Shown: positions 8,605 to 17,421, counted from the first letter of the stretch. The stretch: 64,000 bases of DNA from CAYOOT01 sp964405665 (GCA_964405665.1 CAYOOT010000007.1:4094-68093); one strand, 5' to 3'. Numbers and translations are program-made. Notes: generated by a model not told the origin, from the letters alone.

Positions 8605-10554
8605 TTAAGAGAGTATGGAAAGTTCTTTAACAAAGCCGGAATTCAGAATAGGGAATCTGCACCAAGTCTTGGGATCACTACTTTGGTCATCAAGGTGAAA
8701 GGATGGAGCGTAGCGCTCGCGTTTCCATTGGTTCTTGCACCAGAGAGTGAAGAATTTTTTAATCCAAGAATTAATGTCATTTTTAGAATATTGCGGGAAT
8801 TTTTTAATGAGATTTTCTGAAATCTGTACAGGTAAGAGTTTTTCCAAAAATGCTGCACGCTCGACGGCAGTTAGAAATTCATAAGGCATTAAGTCCTCTT
8901 CATCAGTTTGTTTGCTGCCCTTTGGTCGAAGCTCGGCAGTGGGTTCTTGTTCATTAACATATTTAAGAGCAGGGATTTTTATTTTTCCTTCCACTCCTTT
9001 AAGTTCTAACCATTTAAGCCAAGTGCGTAAATAAGCTTTATCAATTCCACCAATGGGCATTAAAGAGCCGGCGGTGTCTCCATCCATTGTGGCATAGCCA
9101 ACTGCTGCTTCCGAGCGATTACTGGTAACTAGCAATAAGGCATTTCTTAAATTAGCAAACATCCAAGCCGATGGCGCACGAACACGGGCTTGAATATTTT
9201 GTAAAGTGATGTCATCAGTTTCCCAAGTTAATTTACGAGCAATACTTTTTTCTATCAGTTCACAATAATCTTTAATAATCTTACTGATGTTTAGTTCGAC
9301 AAATTCTGCCCCAATTCCTTGGGCAACTTTTTCTGCCGCATTTCTTGTAGTCTCGCTGCTATTGTCTGTTGCTTGATAAACACAAAGTAAAAGCTTTTGG
9401 CAGAGCTCGGGGACGGTTTTGGCTACGATTTTTTTAAGACCTAATTTTTGTATTAAGACTTCGATCCCCAGTTCTTTAACAGCTAATTCCAACATTAAAT
9501 AAACTAAAGAAGACACCGCCGAAGAATCAGCACCACCACTTAAAGAAACCACAAAACCTTGGGACTTACTTTTTCTTAGATAATCAAAGAGTCCGAGAGA
9601 GACTGCCCTGGTAAATTCTTCTTCTTTGATAGAATCTCCAAGTTCCCAATTTTCTTGAGTTGTGGAATTTCCTTTTTCATTTACTTCTTTAATTTTAAAA
9701 TCAATTTTTATTTCCTTGTCCTTATCATCGACAAACATTTTCTTTTTTTTCTTTCTTATTTCTTCAAGATCAACAACAGCTGAAGTTAAGACTACATCTT
9801 GATAAGAAAATCTTGGCCCAATTTCGATTATTTCTCCGCAATTGGCAATAATTGTTCCGGCATCATAGATGGCCCGTCCGCTATCATTGCCTAAATGATT
9901 GCTATAGACATAAGCGGAATTGAATTCTTTTGAACCATTAGCCACTAGTTTTTTTCTGACTTCTAATTTACCCAGAGAAAAATGACTGGCACTGGGATTT
10001 AGAATTATTTCCACTCCGTGCTCGGCGAGTTTATAGCCCGGACGATCTTTTACCCAGGCGTCTTCACAAATTTCAAAGCCGATTTTTATTCCGGAAAAAT
10101 TAAAAAAAACATCTCCGATTGGATAAACTCTCTGAGCAAAAGCAGCTAATTTTGTTTTATCCTTGGGCCAAGGTTTAAACCAACGTTGTTCATAATAAAT
10201 TCCTTCTGAGGCCAGATAGCGTTTAGCAACAAAACCGCAAATTTCTTTGTTGGCAATAAGACAGGCTGTATTATAAAGAGCATCTTCTAAAAAAATCGGT
10301 AGGCCAAGGGCGACTACAATTCCTTCAGTAAAGGGAACAATTTCTTCTAATACAGCAAAAGAAGTTTCAATTAGGCCTTTGTTAAAAAAAGCATCTTCAC
10401 AACCATAGCCGGTGATACAAAGCTCCGGCAGACAAAGAATTCCTACATTTTCTTTTTTGGCTTTTTCAATTGCCTGCAAGATATTTTTTTTGTTCCCTTC
10501 CCAATCAAGAGGGGTTTGGTTTAAGCAGGCAGAGGCTAGTTTGATGAGAGTCAT
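8605..10554 (-). CDS. nadE: Glutamine-dependent NAD+ synthetase
   Basis: A 649-residue two-domain enzyme that converts deamido-NAD to NAD using glutamine. The N-terminal nitrilase-type glutaminase has its Glu44, Lys111 and Cys163 triad (PELCITG, KRYLAS, FEICEDAW). The C-terminal synthetase has the PP-loop SGGADS at residues 339-344 and the YAT/DGDTAGSLMPIGG region. Length fits the long NadE class. A Lys-rich stretch near 268-285 links the domains. It lies downstream of tRNA-Leu(GAG) on the same strand, separated by a palindrome-rich gap, so it may have its own promoter. Confidence 0.96.
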   Translation of the reverse strand: MTLIKLASACLNQTPLDWEGNKKNILQAIEKAKKENVGILCLPELCITGYGCEDAFFNKGLIETSFAVLEEIVPFTEGIVVALGLPIFLEDALYNTACLIANKEICGFVAKRYLASEGIYYEQRWFKPWPKDKTKLAAFAQRVYPIGDVFFNFSGIKIGFEICEDAWVKDRPGYKLAEHGVEIILNPSASHFSLGKLEVRKKLVANGSKEFNSAYVYSNHLGNDSGRAIYDAGTIIANCGEIIEIGPRFSYQDVVLTSAVVDLEEIRKKKKKMFVDDKDKEIKIDFKIKEVNEKGNSTTQENWELGDSIKEEEFTRAVSLGLFDYLRKSKSQGFVVSLSGGADSSAVSSLVYLMLELAVKELGIEVLIQKLGLKKIVAKTVPELCQKLLLCVYQATDNSSETTRNAAEKVAQGIGAEFVELNISKIIKDYCELIEKSIARKLTWETDDITLQNIQARVRAPSAWMFANLRNALLLVTSNRSEAAVGYATMDGDTAGSLMPIGGIDKAYLRTWLKWLELKGVEGKIKIPALKYVNEQEPTAELRPKGSKQTDEEDLMPYEFLTAVERAAFLEKLLPVQISENLIKKFPQYSKNDINSWIKKFFTLWCKNQWKRERYAPSFHLDDQSSDPKTWCRFPILNSGFVKELSILS

Positions 10555-10588
10555 ATTAGTAACTTAAAATTATCATGACATTGCTATT

Positions 10589-10746
10589 GCAGCAGGCTGC
10601 GGACGAGGACCCTCCTTCGCTAAAGCTTGGGAGGGCAAGCTGTCCACGGTCCAGTAAAAGTCAAACCCTAAAAAATCTTTAAGTGTGAGATTATTTAGTG
10701 ATCACATTTCTCTGGACTGCGAACGTTCCTGTTCACAGTCTGCTGC
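10589..10746. repeat. Degenerate inverted repeat with inner palindromes
   Basis: The ends 10589-10604 and 10731-10746 match as inverted repeats at 13 of 16 positions. Inside are a CCTCC-GGAGG type hairpin (about 10611-10636, related to the one at 46612) and a GACTG...CAGTC hairpin at 10715-10740. The left end resembles the GCGGACGAGGAC words of the tandem array at 51252-51661. It lies between nadE and tRNA-Leu. Confidence 0.45.
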
Positions 10747-10755
10747 TAAATGAAA

Positions 10756-10839
10756 TGCCCTGGAGGAGATTCGAACTCCTACGTCATTTCTGACACAAGG
10801 ACCTCAACCTTGCCTGTCTACCAGTTTCAGCACCGGGGC
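10756..10839 (-). tRNA. tRNA-Leu (anticodon GAG)
   Basis: An 84-base cloverleaf with a long variable arm, as in leucine tRNAs. The anticodon stem is CAAGG/CCTTG around loop TTGAGGT, giving anticodon GAG. The variable arm stem is GTCA/TGAC with a GAAA loop, and the T arm is AGGAG-TTCGAAT-CTCCT. The acceptor stem has one mismatch, C5 against A68. CCA is not encoded. It follows secG on the same strand, as in E. coli, where the Leu tRNA after secG also has anticodon GAG. Confidence 0.93.
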
Positions 10840-10840
10840 C

Positions 10841-10929
10841 TGTCATTGCGAGCGAAGCGAAGCAATCTAACTGTCGGGTTTACCCAAGAAACAACACGGT
10901 TAGATTGCTTCGCTTCGCTCGCAATGACA
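10841..10929. repeat. Inverted pair of TGTCATTGCGAG-type palindromic elements
   Basis: Arms 10841-10871 and 10899-10929 are perfect 31-base reverse complements with a 27-base spacer. The arm begins TGTCATTGCGAGCGAAGC. Words of this type are common as intergenic repeats in unrelated bacterial genomes. It fills the space between the secG stop and the first base of tRNA-Leu, so any transcript running from secG into the tRNA carries this long hairpin. Open frames seen across it are artefacts. Confidence 0.85.
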
Positions 10930-10937
10930 AGTACTTT

Positions 10938-11333
10938 CTATTTGCTTACAGGAGCAGTGCTTTCTGTAGCAGTAGTTGTTCCTTCAGTTGTTGTTGCAGG
11001 TATATTTTCTGTCGTTTCAGGAGTTGCTGTTGTTGGTGTAGCAGGAGCGCTTGTGCTGCTTGTCGCCGGAAGATTTTGGAAAATTTCTCCTCGATTAATA
11101 GTTCGATGTTTGACACTGGATGCAAGAAACACCGAAGTGCACATAAAAATTAATGCAGAATAAGTTGTTACTTTAGAAAGTAGGCTATCAGCTCCACTGG
11201 CACCAAATAGAGTGTTACTACCTCCACCGAATGTTGCTCCTACATCAGCACCTTTGCCTTGCTGCAAAAGCACGATTAAGATCAAAAAAATTGAAACACA
11301 GATATGAACTACAGTTATAATTTGTTCTAACAC
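10938..11333 (-). CDS. secG: Preprotein translocase subunit SecG
   Basis: A 131-residue small membrane subunit of the SecYEG channel. Two transmembrane helices flank the conserved cytoplasmic loop: about residues 2-24, then LLQQGKGADVGATFGGG, then about 54-73. The last 40 residues are a Thr/Ala/Pro/Glu tail of low complexity, a common SecG extension. It follows tpiA on the minus strand and precedes tRNA-Leu(GAG), a conserved gene order. Confidence 0.95.
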   Translation of the reverse strand: MLEQIITVVHICVSIFLILIVLLQQGKGADVGATFGGGSNTLFGASGADSLLSKVTTYSALIFMCTSVFLASSVKHRTINRGEIFQNLPATSSTSAPATPTTATPETTENIPATTTEGTTTATESTAPVSK

Positions 11334-11417
11334 TTTAAATTTTCTCCAAAACTAGGATCTCCTTTTATCTAGCTGTTTATTACTAGTCAATCCTCTGTTA
11401 ATAAATATTTGCTACTA

Positions 11418-12206
11418 CTAGCGGACTAAAGTCCGCGCTCCCCCTTTAGCTAAGCGCCCTTTTTTAATAAGTTCAGAAAAAACGTCCGGCTTTAAGCTAG
11501 CTCCTCCCACTAATGCCCCAGAAACATTTTCTAAAGACATAATTTCTGAAATATTTTCAGGGGAAACTGAGCCGCCATACAAAATCGGAACGGTTTTTCC
11601 ATAAGCTGGAAAGAGTAAAATTAATTCCTCTCTAATACTGTCATGTAATCTGGAAATGATTTGAGGAGTGGCTGCTTTACCAGTTCCAATTGCCCAAATC
11701 GGCTCATAGGCGACAATTAATTTTTTTGCTTCCTGATCACTGATTCCTTGAAGAGAAATTTTAAGTTGATTTAAAACTTCCAAAGCTCCGGCACCGCTTT
11801 CTGAAAATTCTTTTTCTCCAACACAGACAATTGGTTTAATTCCGTGTTTTAAACAAGCCTTTGCTCTTTTAGAAACGTCCGCACTATTTTCGCCATAGAA
11901 TTGTCGACGTTCAGAATGTCCAACAATTGCATATTCTACTCCAAACTCAAGTAACATCGGAGCGGAAACTTCTCCCGTATGGGCTCCCGAATCTAACCAG
12001 TGAACATTTTGCGTTCCTAAAGCTACGCCATCGATAAATCCCAAGTAGTCATGAGTGACACCAAGATATAAATAGGGTGGTGCAAAAACTACATCTTTCC
12101 CCCCATTTTCCAATGCACTGAATTCTTTGCGAAAAATATCAGCATAAGCTGAAATTTTTCCGATGGACATATTCATTTTCCAATTGGCAACAAAAAGTAT
12201 TTGCAT
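11418..12206 (-). CDS. tpiA: Triose-phosphate isomerase
   Basis: A 262-residue TIM-barrel enzyme of glycolysis. Catalytic residues are present: Lys10 in NWKMN, His97 in VGHSERR and Glu168 in AYEPIWAIGTGK; the phosphate-binding loop YGGSVSPEN and LVGGASLK follow. The protein should end shortly after the FSELIKKG helix. Instead the last ten residues, AKGGARTLVR, are encoded by the palindromic repeat at 11421-11441, which supplies the reading frame up to the stop. gapA lies 10 bases upstream, so the two glycolytic genes are probably one transcript. Confidence 0.97.
   Translation of the reverse strand: MQILFVANWKMNMSIGKISAYADIFRKEFSALENGGKDVVFAPPYLYLGVTHDYLGFIDGVALGTQNVHWLDSGAHTGEVSAPMLLEFGVEYAIVGHSERRQFYGENSADVSKRAKACLKHGIKPIVCVGEKEFSESGAGALEVLNQLKISLQGISDQEAKKLIVAYEPIWAIGTGKAATPQIISRLHDSIREELILLFPAYGKTVPILYGGSVSPENISEIMSLENVSGALVGGASLKPDVFSELIKKGRLAKGGARTLVR
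11421..11441. repeat. Palindromic element inside the 3' end of tpiA
   Basis: The word GCGGACTAAAGTCCGCGCTCC is the same as in the arms of the inverted pairs at 20905-21023 and 50327-50417. Here it lies within coding sequence and encodes GARTLVR just before the tpiA stop codon at 11418. Confidence 0.85.
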
Positions 12207-12216
12207 GAAAAATTTA

Positions 12217-13215
12217 TTACTTTGCCATCATTTTTAATAAATCAATCATTCGATTGCAAAAACCCATTTCGTTATCATACCAGGCAAGAACTTTGATTAA
12301 GCGATTTCCAATGACCATGGTGCTGGGTAAATCTACTGTGGAAGAAGCCGGATTGCCGTTGAAATCACAGCTCACAAGTGGTTCATTACTGCATTCTAGA
12401 ATGCCAACCAAAGGACCTTTAGCTGCACTGATAAAAGCATTGTTTAAATCGGAGATTGTCACATCTCTTTCAACTTCACAAACAAAATCAACTAAGGACA
12501 CATTCGGTGTGGGCACACGCACAGCCAGGCCATCAAGTTTTCCTCTAAGCTCAGGAATAACCAAGGCCAGCGCTTTAGCAGCCCCGGTAGAAGTAGGGAT
12601 CATCGAAAGTGCTGCTGCTCTTGCTCTTCTTAAATCTTTATGAGGAAGATCGAGGATTTGTTGATCGTTGGTATAAGAATGGATTGTAGTCATTAATCCT
12701 CTTACAATACCAAAATTTTCAAGAATAACTTTGGCAACAGGGGCCAGACAATTAGTAGTGCAGGAACCATTGGATACAATTTTGTGTTGGTCTTTGTTAA
12801 AAAGATGATCGTTTACTCCACAAACCACAGTTAAGTCTGCATCATTTGCTGGAGCAGAGATGATGACATGCTTGGCGCCGGCTTCAAGGTGTGCTGCTGC
12901 CTGATCCCTTTTGGTAAAAATCCCGGTGCATTCCAAAACAACATCTACTTCTGAATCCTTCCAGGGTAATTTTCTGGGATCTTTTTCACAAGAAATCCTG
13001 ACTTTTTTCCCGTTAATTATTATTGAATTATCATCTGGCTTCACATCTCCAGTAAATTTCCCATGAATTGAGTCGTATTTTAGCAAGTGAGAGAGAGTTT
13101 TAGCATCAGTTAAGTCATTTACAGCGACCAATTCCAGGTGTTGATTTCCCATTGCCGCCCGAACTATATTTCTTCCGATTCGTCCAAACCCATTGATTGC
13201 GTATTTAATACTCAT
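12217..13215 (-). CDS. gapA: Glyceraldehyde-3-phosphate dehydrogenase, type I
   Basis: A 332-residue glycolytic dehydrogenase. The NAD-binding GFGRIGRN motif is at residues 9-16. The catalytic Cys152 lies in SNGSCTTNC and His179 in TTIHSYTNDQ. The C-terminal WYDNEMGFCNR motif is intact. The transcript probably continues into tpiA. The 231-base region upstream is shared with the divergent tolQ; it is AT-rich and contains a GTGTGTTTAAGCAC inverted repeat (13311-13324), but no promoter could be assigned with confidence. Confidence 0.97.
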   Translation of the reverse strand: MSIKYAINGFGRIGRNIVRAAMGNQHLELVAVNDLTDAKTLSHLLKYDSIHGKFTGDVKPDDNSIIINGKKVRISCEKDPRKLPWKDSEVDVVLECTGIFTKRDQAAAHLEAGAKHVIISAPANDADLTVVCGVNDHLFNKDQHKIVSNGSCTTNCLAPVAKVILENFGIVRGLMTTIHSYTNDQQILDLPHKDLRRARAAALSMIPTSTGAAKALALVIPELRGKLDGLAVRVPTPNVSLVDFVCEVERDVTISDLNNAFISAAKGPLVGILECSNEPLVSCDFNGNPASSTVDLPSTMVIGNRLIKVLAWYDNEMGFCNRMIDLLKMMAK

Positions 13216-13446
13216 TGGTTTCCCCTTGTTAAACTGTTTAAAAATTCATATACCCCAGCATGCAAAAACATTGCACAGCTGATATGAAGCCATTGCGTTA
13301 ACTAAAAAAAAGTGTGTGTTTAAGCACTTTTGTTGTTGTTAAACTGCAGAGGTAAATTGTCAATTCGTCTATGACAAAAGTCATTTTTGAATTAACAGAC
13401 TGTGCAACAAAAGTAAATTGATTTGAAAATTTAGGAAGGTTTGTTT

Positions 13447-14220
13447 ATGAGCTTTAATTTGGGTCTAATGTTTAGTTTTCCCTTAATGGTGGTTGAAGAT
13501 GCAGTATCTTTAGGCAATGCTGTTCCCGAGGCGCCCGCAGTTGCTTCCAATCAACATTCGATATTAAGTTTGTTAACCGGATCAAGTCCGGTTGTTCAGG
13601 GAGTTCTGATAATTTTATTAATCATGTCAATCATCACTTGGGGAATTGTGATTAGTAAATGGTTAAAGATGCGTCTTGCCAAAAAGCAAAGCAGTAAATT
13701 CTCTGATGTTTTTTGGAGCAGCAGAAATTTAGCTCAGATCACTGAACTCAGCCAAAAATTATCAGCCAGTCCTTTGGCAAAAGTTTATGCAGCAGCACAT
13801 CGTGAATTAAGTCATTTGATTAAATCTCAAGAAACCAGCGGCAATCCGGACATGGGAGATTTGGATAATATTGATCGTGCACTAAAAAGAGCAAAGGCGG
13901 AAGAAATTACTAAACTTGAACAAGGCACAACATTTCTTGCCACGACTGCCTCTTCTGCTCCTTTTATCGGGCTCTTTGGAACAGTCTGGGGAATAATGAA
14001 CGCTTTTATCGGATTGAGTAAAGTTAAAAGTTCTTCCATTCAAGCTGTAGCCCCAGGAATTTCAGAAGCGCTGATTGCCACCGCAATCGGTTTGGCGGCG
14101 GCTATTCCGGCGGCAATTTTTTATAACTATTTTATGCAACAGGTACGAATAATGTCACGCAATATGGATATGTTTTCTGCAGAATTTTTAAACATTGCCA
14201 GACGACATTTTCTTAAATAA
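13447..14220 (+). CDS. tolQ: Tol-Pal system protein TolQ (MotA/TolQ/ExbB family)
   Basis: A 257-residue inner-membrane proton-channel subunit that energises TolA with TolR. An N-terminal hydrophobic stretch precedes the first clear transmembrane helix near residues 58-78 (VQGVLIILLIMSIITWG). Two further helices are near 160-185 (TASSAPFIGLFGTVWGI) and 200-230 (ISEALIATAIGLAAAIPAA), both typical of TolQ. The ATG at 13447 is preferred over the TTG at 13441 because AGGAAGG lies 7 bases before it. It heads tolQRAB-pal-cpoB. The usual upstream ybgC is absent. Confidence 0.93.
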   Translation: MSFNLGLMFSFPLMVVEDAVSLGNAVPEAPAVASNQHSILSLLTGSSPVVQGVLIILLIMSIITWGIVISKWLKMRLAKKQSSKFSDVFWSSRNLAQITELSQKLSASPLAKVYAAAHRELSHLIKSQETSGNPDMGDLDNIDRALKRAKAEEITKLEQGTTFLATTASSAPFIGLFGTVWGIMNAFIGLSKVKSSSIQAVAPGISEALIATAIGLAAAIPAAIFYNYFMQQVRIMSRNMDMFSAEFLNIARRHFLK

Positions 14221-14264
14221 GCAATATTATAATTATTTTTTAATTTAGGAGAGAGAAAGTAACC

Positions 14265-14678
14265 GTGAGTTTTGATGACACTTCCTCAGAGTCCGGGGCA
14301 ATATCAACGATTAATGTTACTCCCTTAGTGGATGTGATGTTGGTTCTGCTTGTTATTTTTATGGTCACTGCTCCAATTTTACAACAAGGGGTGGAGCTGG
14401 AATTGCCGCAAGAAACAATTGCTCCAATCGAAGGTGATGGTGAACAGCTTGTTGTTTCTATTGATAAAGCGGGAATCGTCTATGTCGGTGAAAGCAATGC
14501 TGTGGAAATAAAGAATATTGGACAAAAACTAAAAGCAATTCTGGAGCGTCGGCAAGATAAAAGAGTTTTTGTTAAAGCCGATAAGAATGTTCCTTATGGA
14601 AAAGTGATGGCGGTAATGGGAGCAATGCGCCGAAACGGAATTTTTAAAGTGGGCCTAATTACTGAGCCTTCAAACTGA
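14265..14678 (+). CDS. tolR: Tol-Pal system protein TolR (ExbD/TolR family)
   Basis: A 137-residue protein with one transmembrane helix (about 21-40) and a periplasmic domain. The proton-carrying Asp23 lies in the conserved TPLVDVMLVLLVIFMV segment. The start is GTG with AGGAGAG about 10 bases upstream. It sits between tolQ and tolA. Together with TolQ it forms the proton-driven motor that pulls on the outer membrane during division. Confidence 0.94.
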   Translation: MSFDDTSSESGAISTINVTPLVDVMLVLLVIFMVTAPILQQGVELELPQETIAPIEGDGEQLVVSIDKAGIVYVGESNAVEIKNIGQKLKAILERRQDKRVFVKADKNVPYGKVMAVMGAMRRNGIFKVGLITEPSN

Positions 14679-14689
14679 TATTATGTATT

Positions 14690-15691
14690 ATGCGCGACGA
14701 TAATGGATCATCTTTTTTTAATGGGATTTGCGTTTCTTTTGTTTTGCATCTTCTTTTAGCTGCTTTGGCTATTGTTGTCCTGGAACGTAATGCTGCCACT
14801 GCTTTACAAGGCGGGGAAATTTTTACAGTTACTTTAGAAGGAGGGGAACAACTGGGAGGAATTGCTCAAGTTCCCAAAGAGGGTCAAAACAAGGTTTTGA
14901 CGAAACCGGAAGAAGTTAAAAATGAACTTCAAGAAAAAGAGGAAAAATCGGATCAAGAAAAAGATCTAAAAAAGCATAAAGAAATTGAAACAACAAAAGA
15001 AGAATATCACCTTGATCAACCGGCAGTTGTCGATGATCCGCAAAAATTAATTGAACAAAAAAAACTGGAAGAAGAAAAAAAATTAACTGAAAAAAAGCTT
15101 AAAGAAGAAGAGCAAAAAAAGAAGAAATTAGAAGAGGACAAAAAAAAGAAAGAACAAGAAGATAAAAAGAAGGAAGAAGAAGATAAGAAAAAACAAGAAG
15201 AAGAAAAAAAGAAGAAAGAAGAGGAAAAGATAAAGTCTAAAGAACAAGAAGCGGCGGATAAAAAGAAAGAAAAAGAAAAGCGTGATAAGCAATTGGCCGA
15301 TACTTTAAAAAAATTAAAAAACCAATATGAGGGAGAATCCGCTGATGCCGGTGGTCAAGGCTTTGGGGCAGCTGCCGTTGGAGGCAAGGCGATGGGAGGA
15401 GGAACCTTAGCCAGCTTGGAAAAAGTTGCCTATAGCAATGCTTTACAAAAACATGTTAAATCTGGTTGGCATTGGCTAGGAGGTTCCGAAAGATTAGGAG
15501 CTAAAGTAAAAGCGCATATTCTTCCTAGTGGAGAAGTGCAAAATGTCGAAATCACAAAAAGTTCCGGAAATAGTAATTTTGATGACTCGGTAGTGCGAGC
15601 TGTGTTAAAAGCATCTCCAGTGCCGCCGGCTCCTGAATCAATATATCCAGATTTTGCAGTGGTGATTTTTACGTTTGATTCGACGGAGTAG
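14690..15691 (+). CDS. tolA: TolA-like energy-transducing protein with TonB-type C-terminal domain
   Basis: A 333-residue protein linking the TolQR motor to Pal and TolB. Residues 12-32 are the membrane anchor. About residues 75-215 are an extremely Lys/Glu/Gln-rich periplasmic helix, the TolA domain II type. A Gly/Ala-rich hinge (about 218-240) leads to a TonB/TolA C-terminal domain (about 245-333) with the GWHWLGG, PSGEVQNVEITKSSG and FDDSVVRAV elements. It directly follows tolR. An assembly gap lies 60 bases after the stop. Confidence 0.92.
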   Translation: MRDDNGSSFFNGICVSFVLHLLLAALAIVVLERNAATALQGGEIFTVTLEGGEQLGGIAQVPKEGQNKVLTKPEEVKNELQEKEEKSDQEKDLKKHKEIETTKEEYHLDQPAVVDDPQKLIEQKKLEEEKKLTEKKLKEEEQKKKKLEEDKKKKEQEDKKKEEEDKKKQEEEKKKKEEEKIKSKEQEAADKKKEKEKRDKQLADTLKKLKNQYEGESADAGGQGFGAAAVGGKAMGGGTLASLEKVAYSNALQKHVKSGWHWLGGSERLGAKVKAHILPSGEVQNVEITKSSGNSNFDDSVVRAVLKASPVPPAPESIYPDFAVVIFTFDSTE

Positions 15692-15716
15692 TGGGAGAGG
15701 AAAGTGGATAACAGAT

Positions 15717-15874
15717 ATCTGAATTCCGAGATCAGATTTCTGAAATCGGATNNNNNNNNNNNNNNNNNNNNNNNNNNNNNNNNNNNNNNNNNNNNNNNNN
15801 NNNNNNNNNNNNNNNNNNNNNNNNNNNNNNNNNNNNNNNNNNNNNNNNNNNTCGGATCTCCGATTTCAGACTGC
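15717..15874. other. Assembly gap inside a GATTTCAGAAATC-type repeat
   Basis: Positions 15752-15851 are exactly 100 N. Both flanks (15717-15751 and 15852-15874) are made of words such as TCTGAAATCGGAT and TCGGATCTCCGATTTCAG. These match the palindromic element at 61497-61575, so a repeat probably broke the assembly. The true length is unknown, but tolA and tolB are intact on either side. Confidence 0.8.
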
Positions 15875-15905
15875 TGATTTTATTTTAATGTTCTAAGAGG
15901 AAAAA

Positions 15906-17207
15906 ATGAGTAATTTTTTGAAAAAAGTTTTTGTTTTATTATTTGTAGGGGCGGGTTTTATGCCCGCCCGAGCATTTGCCCAAACTGATATCAGAATTTC
16001 CGGAGCACAAGCTAGTTTCCCGATTGCTGTGCCGCAGCTTTGCGATCAGGGGGGAGCAGGAGATGAAAGCATAAAAATTGCTGAAACTATTTCTAAAGAT
16101 TTACAAATTTCTGGATTGTTTAAAGTCTTGGATCCGGCGTCTTTTGTGGAACAAGCCGGTAAATGCGCCGCTCCTGATCGTGTGGGATATTCCGATTGGT
16201 CAGTAATTGGAGCTGAAGGCCTAGTCAAAGGCGAAATCAAACAAACAGGCGCTGCGATTGAAGTCCGAATGTATTTGCATGATGTTTTACAACAAAAGGC
16301 TGTTGTCGGTAAGCGCTATGAAGGGGAGACAGGAGATTCTTCCAAGATAGCTCATAAATTTGCCAATGAAATAGTGCGTTATTTTACGGGAGAGGCGGGG
16401 ATTTTCGGAACCAGATTGGCATACGTTGCAAGAATGGGCCGTTTTAAAGAACTTTTTATCATGGATTTGGATGGTTCTAATATTCAACAATTGACCAGAG
16501 ATCATGGCTTGGCAATGTCTCCCTCCTGGTCAAGAAACGGCGATAAAATCATTTATACCTCCTATAAAACAAGAAAACCCGAACTTTATACAATTTCTCC
16601 CGATGGTGGAGCAGCAAAACAATTAACTGAAAGACAAGGTTTGGAAATTGGCGCTAAGTTTTCACCTGATGGAAAAAGTATTGTTACCTCGGCTGCTATT
16701 GCTGGAATTTCAAAAATTGCGATTTTGGATTTAAGTGGGAGATTATTGGAAAAATTAACGACTTCAGATTCTATAGATGTTTCTCCAACGTATTCTCCGG
16801 ATGGAAGTAAAATAGCTTTTTGTTCTAATCGAGGTGGGGGACCTCAGATCTATGTAATGTCTTCCAGTGGGGAGCCGGCTAAGAGACTGAGTTATACAAA
16901 TAGTTCGTATTGCACTTCCCCTTCTTGGAGCCCTAAGGGGGATAAAATAGTTTTTGTTTGTCGAGCAGGAGGTAATCAGCTTTTTATTTCTTCTCCTGAC
17001 GGGGGGCATCCTACTCAACTTACATATGCTGGAGATAATGAAGATCCTTCCTGGTCACCCGATGGTAGATTTATAGCTTTTAGCTCAAATTCTACAGGCG
17101 GAGCGAGGACTATATCTGTTTTATCGCTTTTGGGAGGTAGTCCAACAAAAATTGGCTCACCTCAATCCGAGGAAAGTCAGCCAGCTTGGTCTCCACTTCC
17201 GGAATAA
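15906..17207 (+). CDS. tolB: Tol-Pal system beta-propeller protein TolB
   Basis: A 433-residue periplasmic protein. After the signal peptide come an N-terminal domain (about 25-165) and a six-bladed beta-propeller (about 170-433) with repeated motifs such as SPSWSRNGDKI, SPTYSPDGSKIAF and DPSWSPDGRFIAF. The propeller binds Pal. Start is ATG with AGAGGAAAAA close upstream. The signal peptide is odd: its core VGAGFMPARA is encoded by a palindromic repeat (15945-15971). The peptide still has a basic start, hydrophobic core and an AFA cleavage site, so export should work. pal lies 214 bases downstream. Confidence 0.96.
   Translation: MSNFLKKVFVLLFVGAGFMPARAFAQTDIRISGAQASFPIAVPQLCDQGGAGDESIKIAETISKDLQISGLFKVLDPASFVEQAGKCAAPDRVGYSDWSVIGAEGLVKGEIKQTGAAIEVRMYLHDVLQQKAVVGKRYEGETGDSSKIAHKFANEIVRYFTGEAGIFGTRLAYVARMGRFKELFIMDLDGSNIQQLTRDHGLAMSPSWSRNGDKIIYTSYKTRKPELYTISPDGGAAKQLTERQGLEIGAKFSPDGKSIVTSAAIAGISKIAILDLSGRLLEKLTTSDSIDVSPTYSPDGSKIAFCSNRGGGPQIYVMSSSGEPAKRLSYTNSSYCTSPSWSPKGDKIVFVCRAGGNQLFISSPDGGHPTQLTYAGDNEDPSWSPDGRFIAFSSNSTGGARTISVLSLLGGSPTKIGSPQSEESQPAWSPLPE
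15945..15971. repeat. GTAGGGGCGGG palindrome inside the tolB signal-peptide codons
   Basis: GTAGGGGCGGGTTTTATG followed by CCCGCCC has 7-base GC-rich arms. It has the same layout as the GTAGGGGCACCC elements at 23895-23973 and 50563-50588: GTAGGGGC, a stem, TTTATG, the return stem. It is translated in frame as VGAGFMPAR. Confidence 0.8.
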
Positions 17208-17421
17208 CTCTGTGTTTTGTGTGTAAATTGCAACTGGCTAATTTAAAATCTTTTTAGTTAAATTGCTTTTTTTAAAAAACATTCAAAATATTAAGGATCT
17301 TAGTTGCGAGAAATTATCATTTTAAGTATGTAAGCAAACGGGACTTAATTTACATAAAAAATGTGATTAACAATCCTTAATAATTTAATTTACTCAAGTT
17401 TATTTTTTAGGAGGAGCTGAG

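Noticed and set aside
10750..11163. Open frames on the plus strand over tRNA-Leu and secG
   Set aside because: They translate the tRNA, the 31-bp inverted repeat and the antisense of secG; no own start signal or family.
12254..12643. Antisense frame in gapA
   Set aside because: Overlaps the catalytic domain of gapA on the opposite strand; no family likeness.
13216..13446. Promoter pair between gapA and tolQ
   Set aside because: AT-rich with several weak matches; no -35/-10 pair clear enough to call on either strand.
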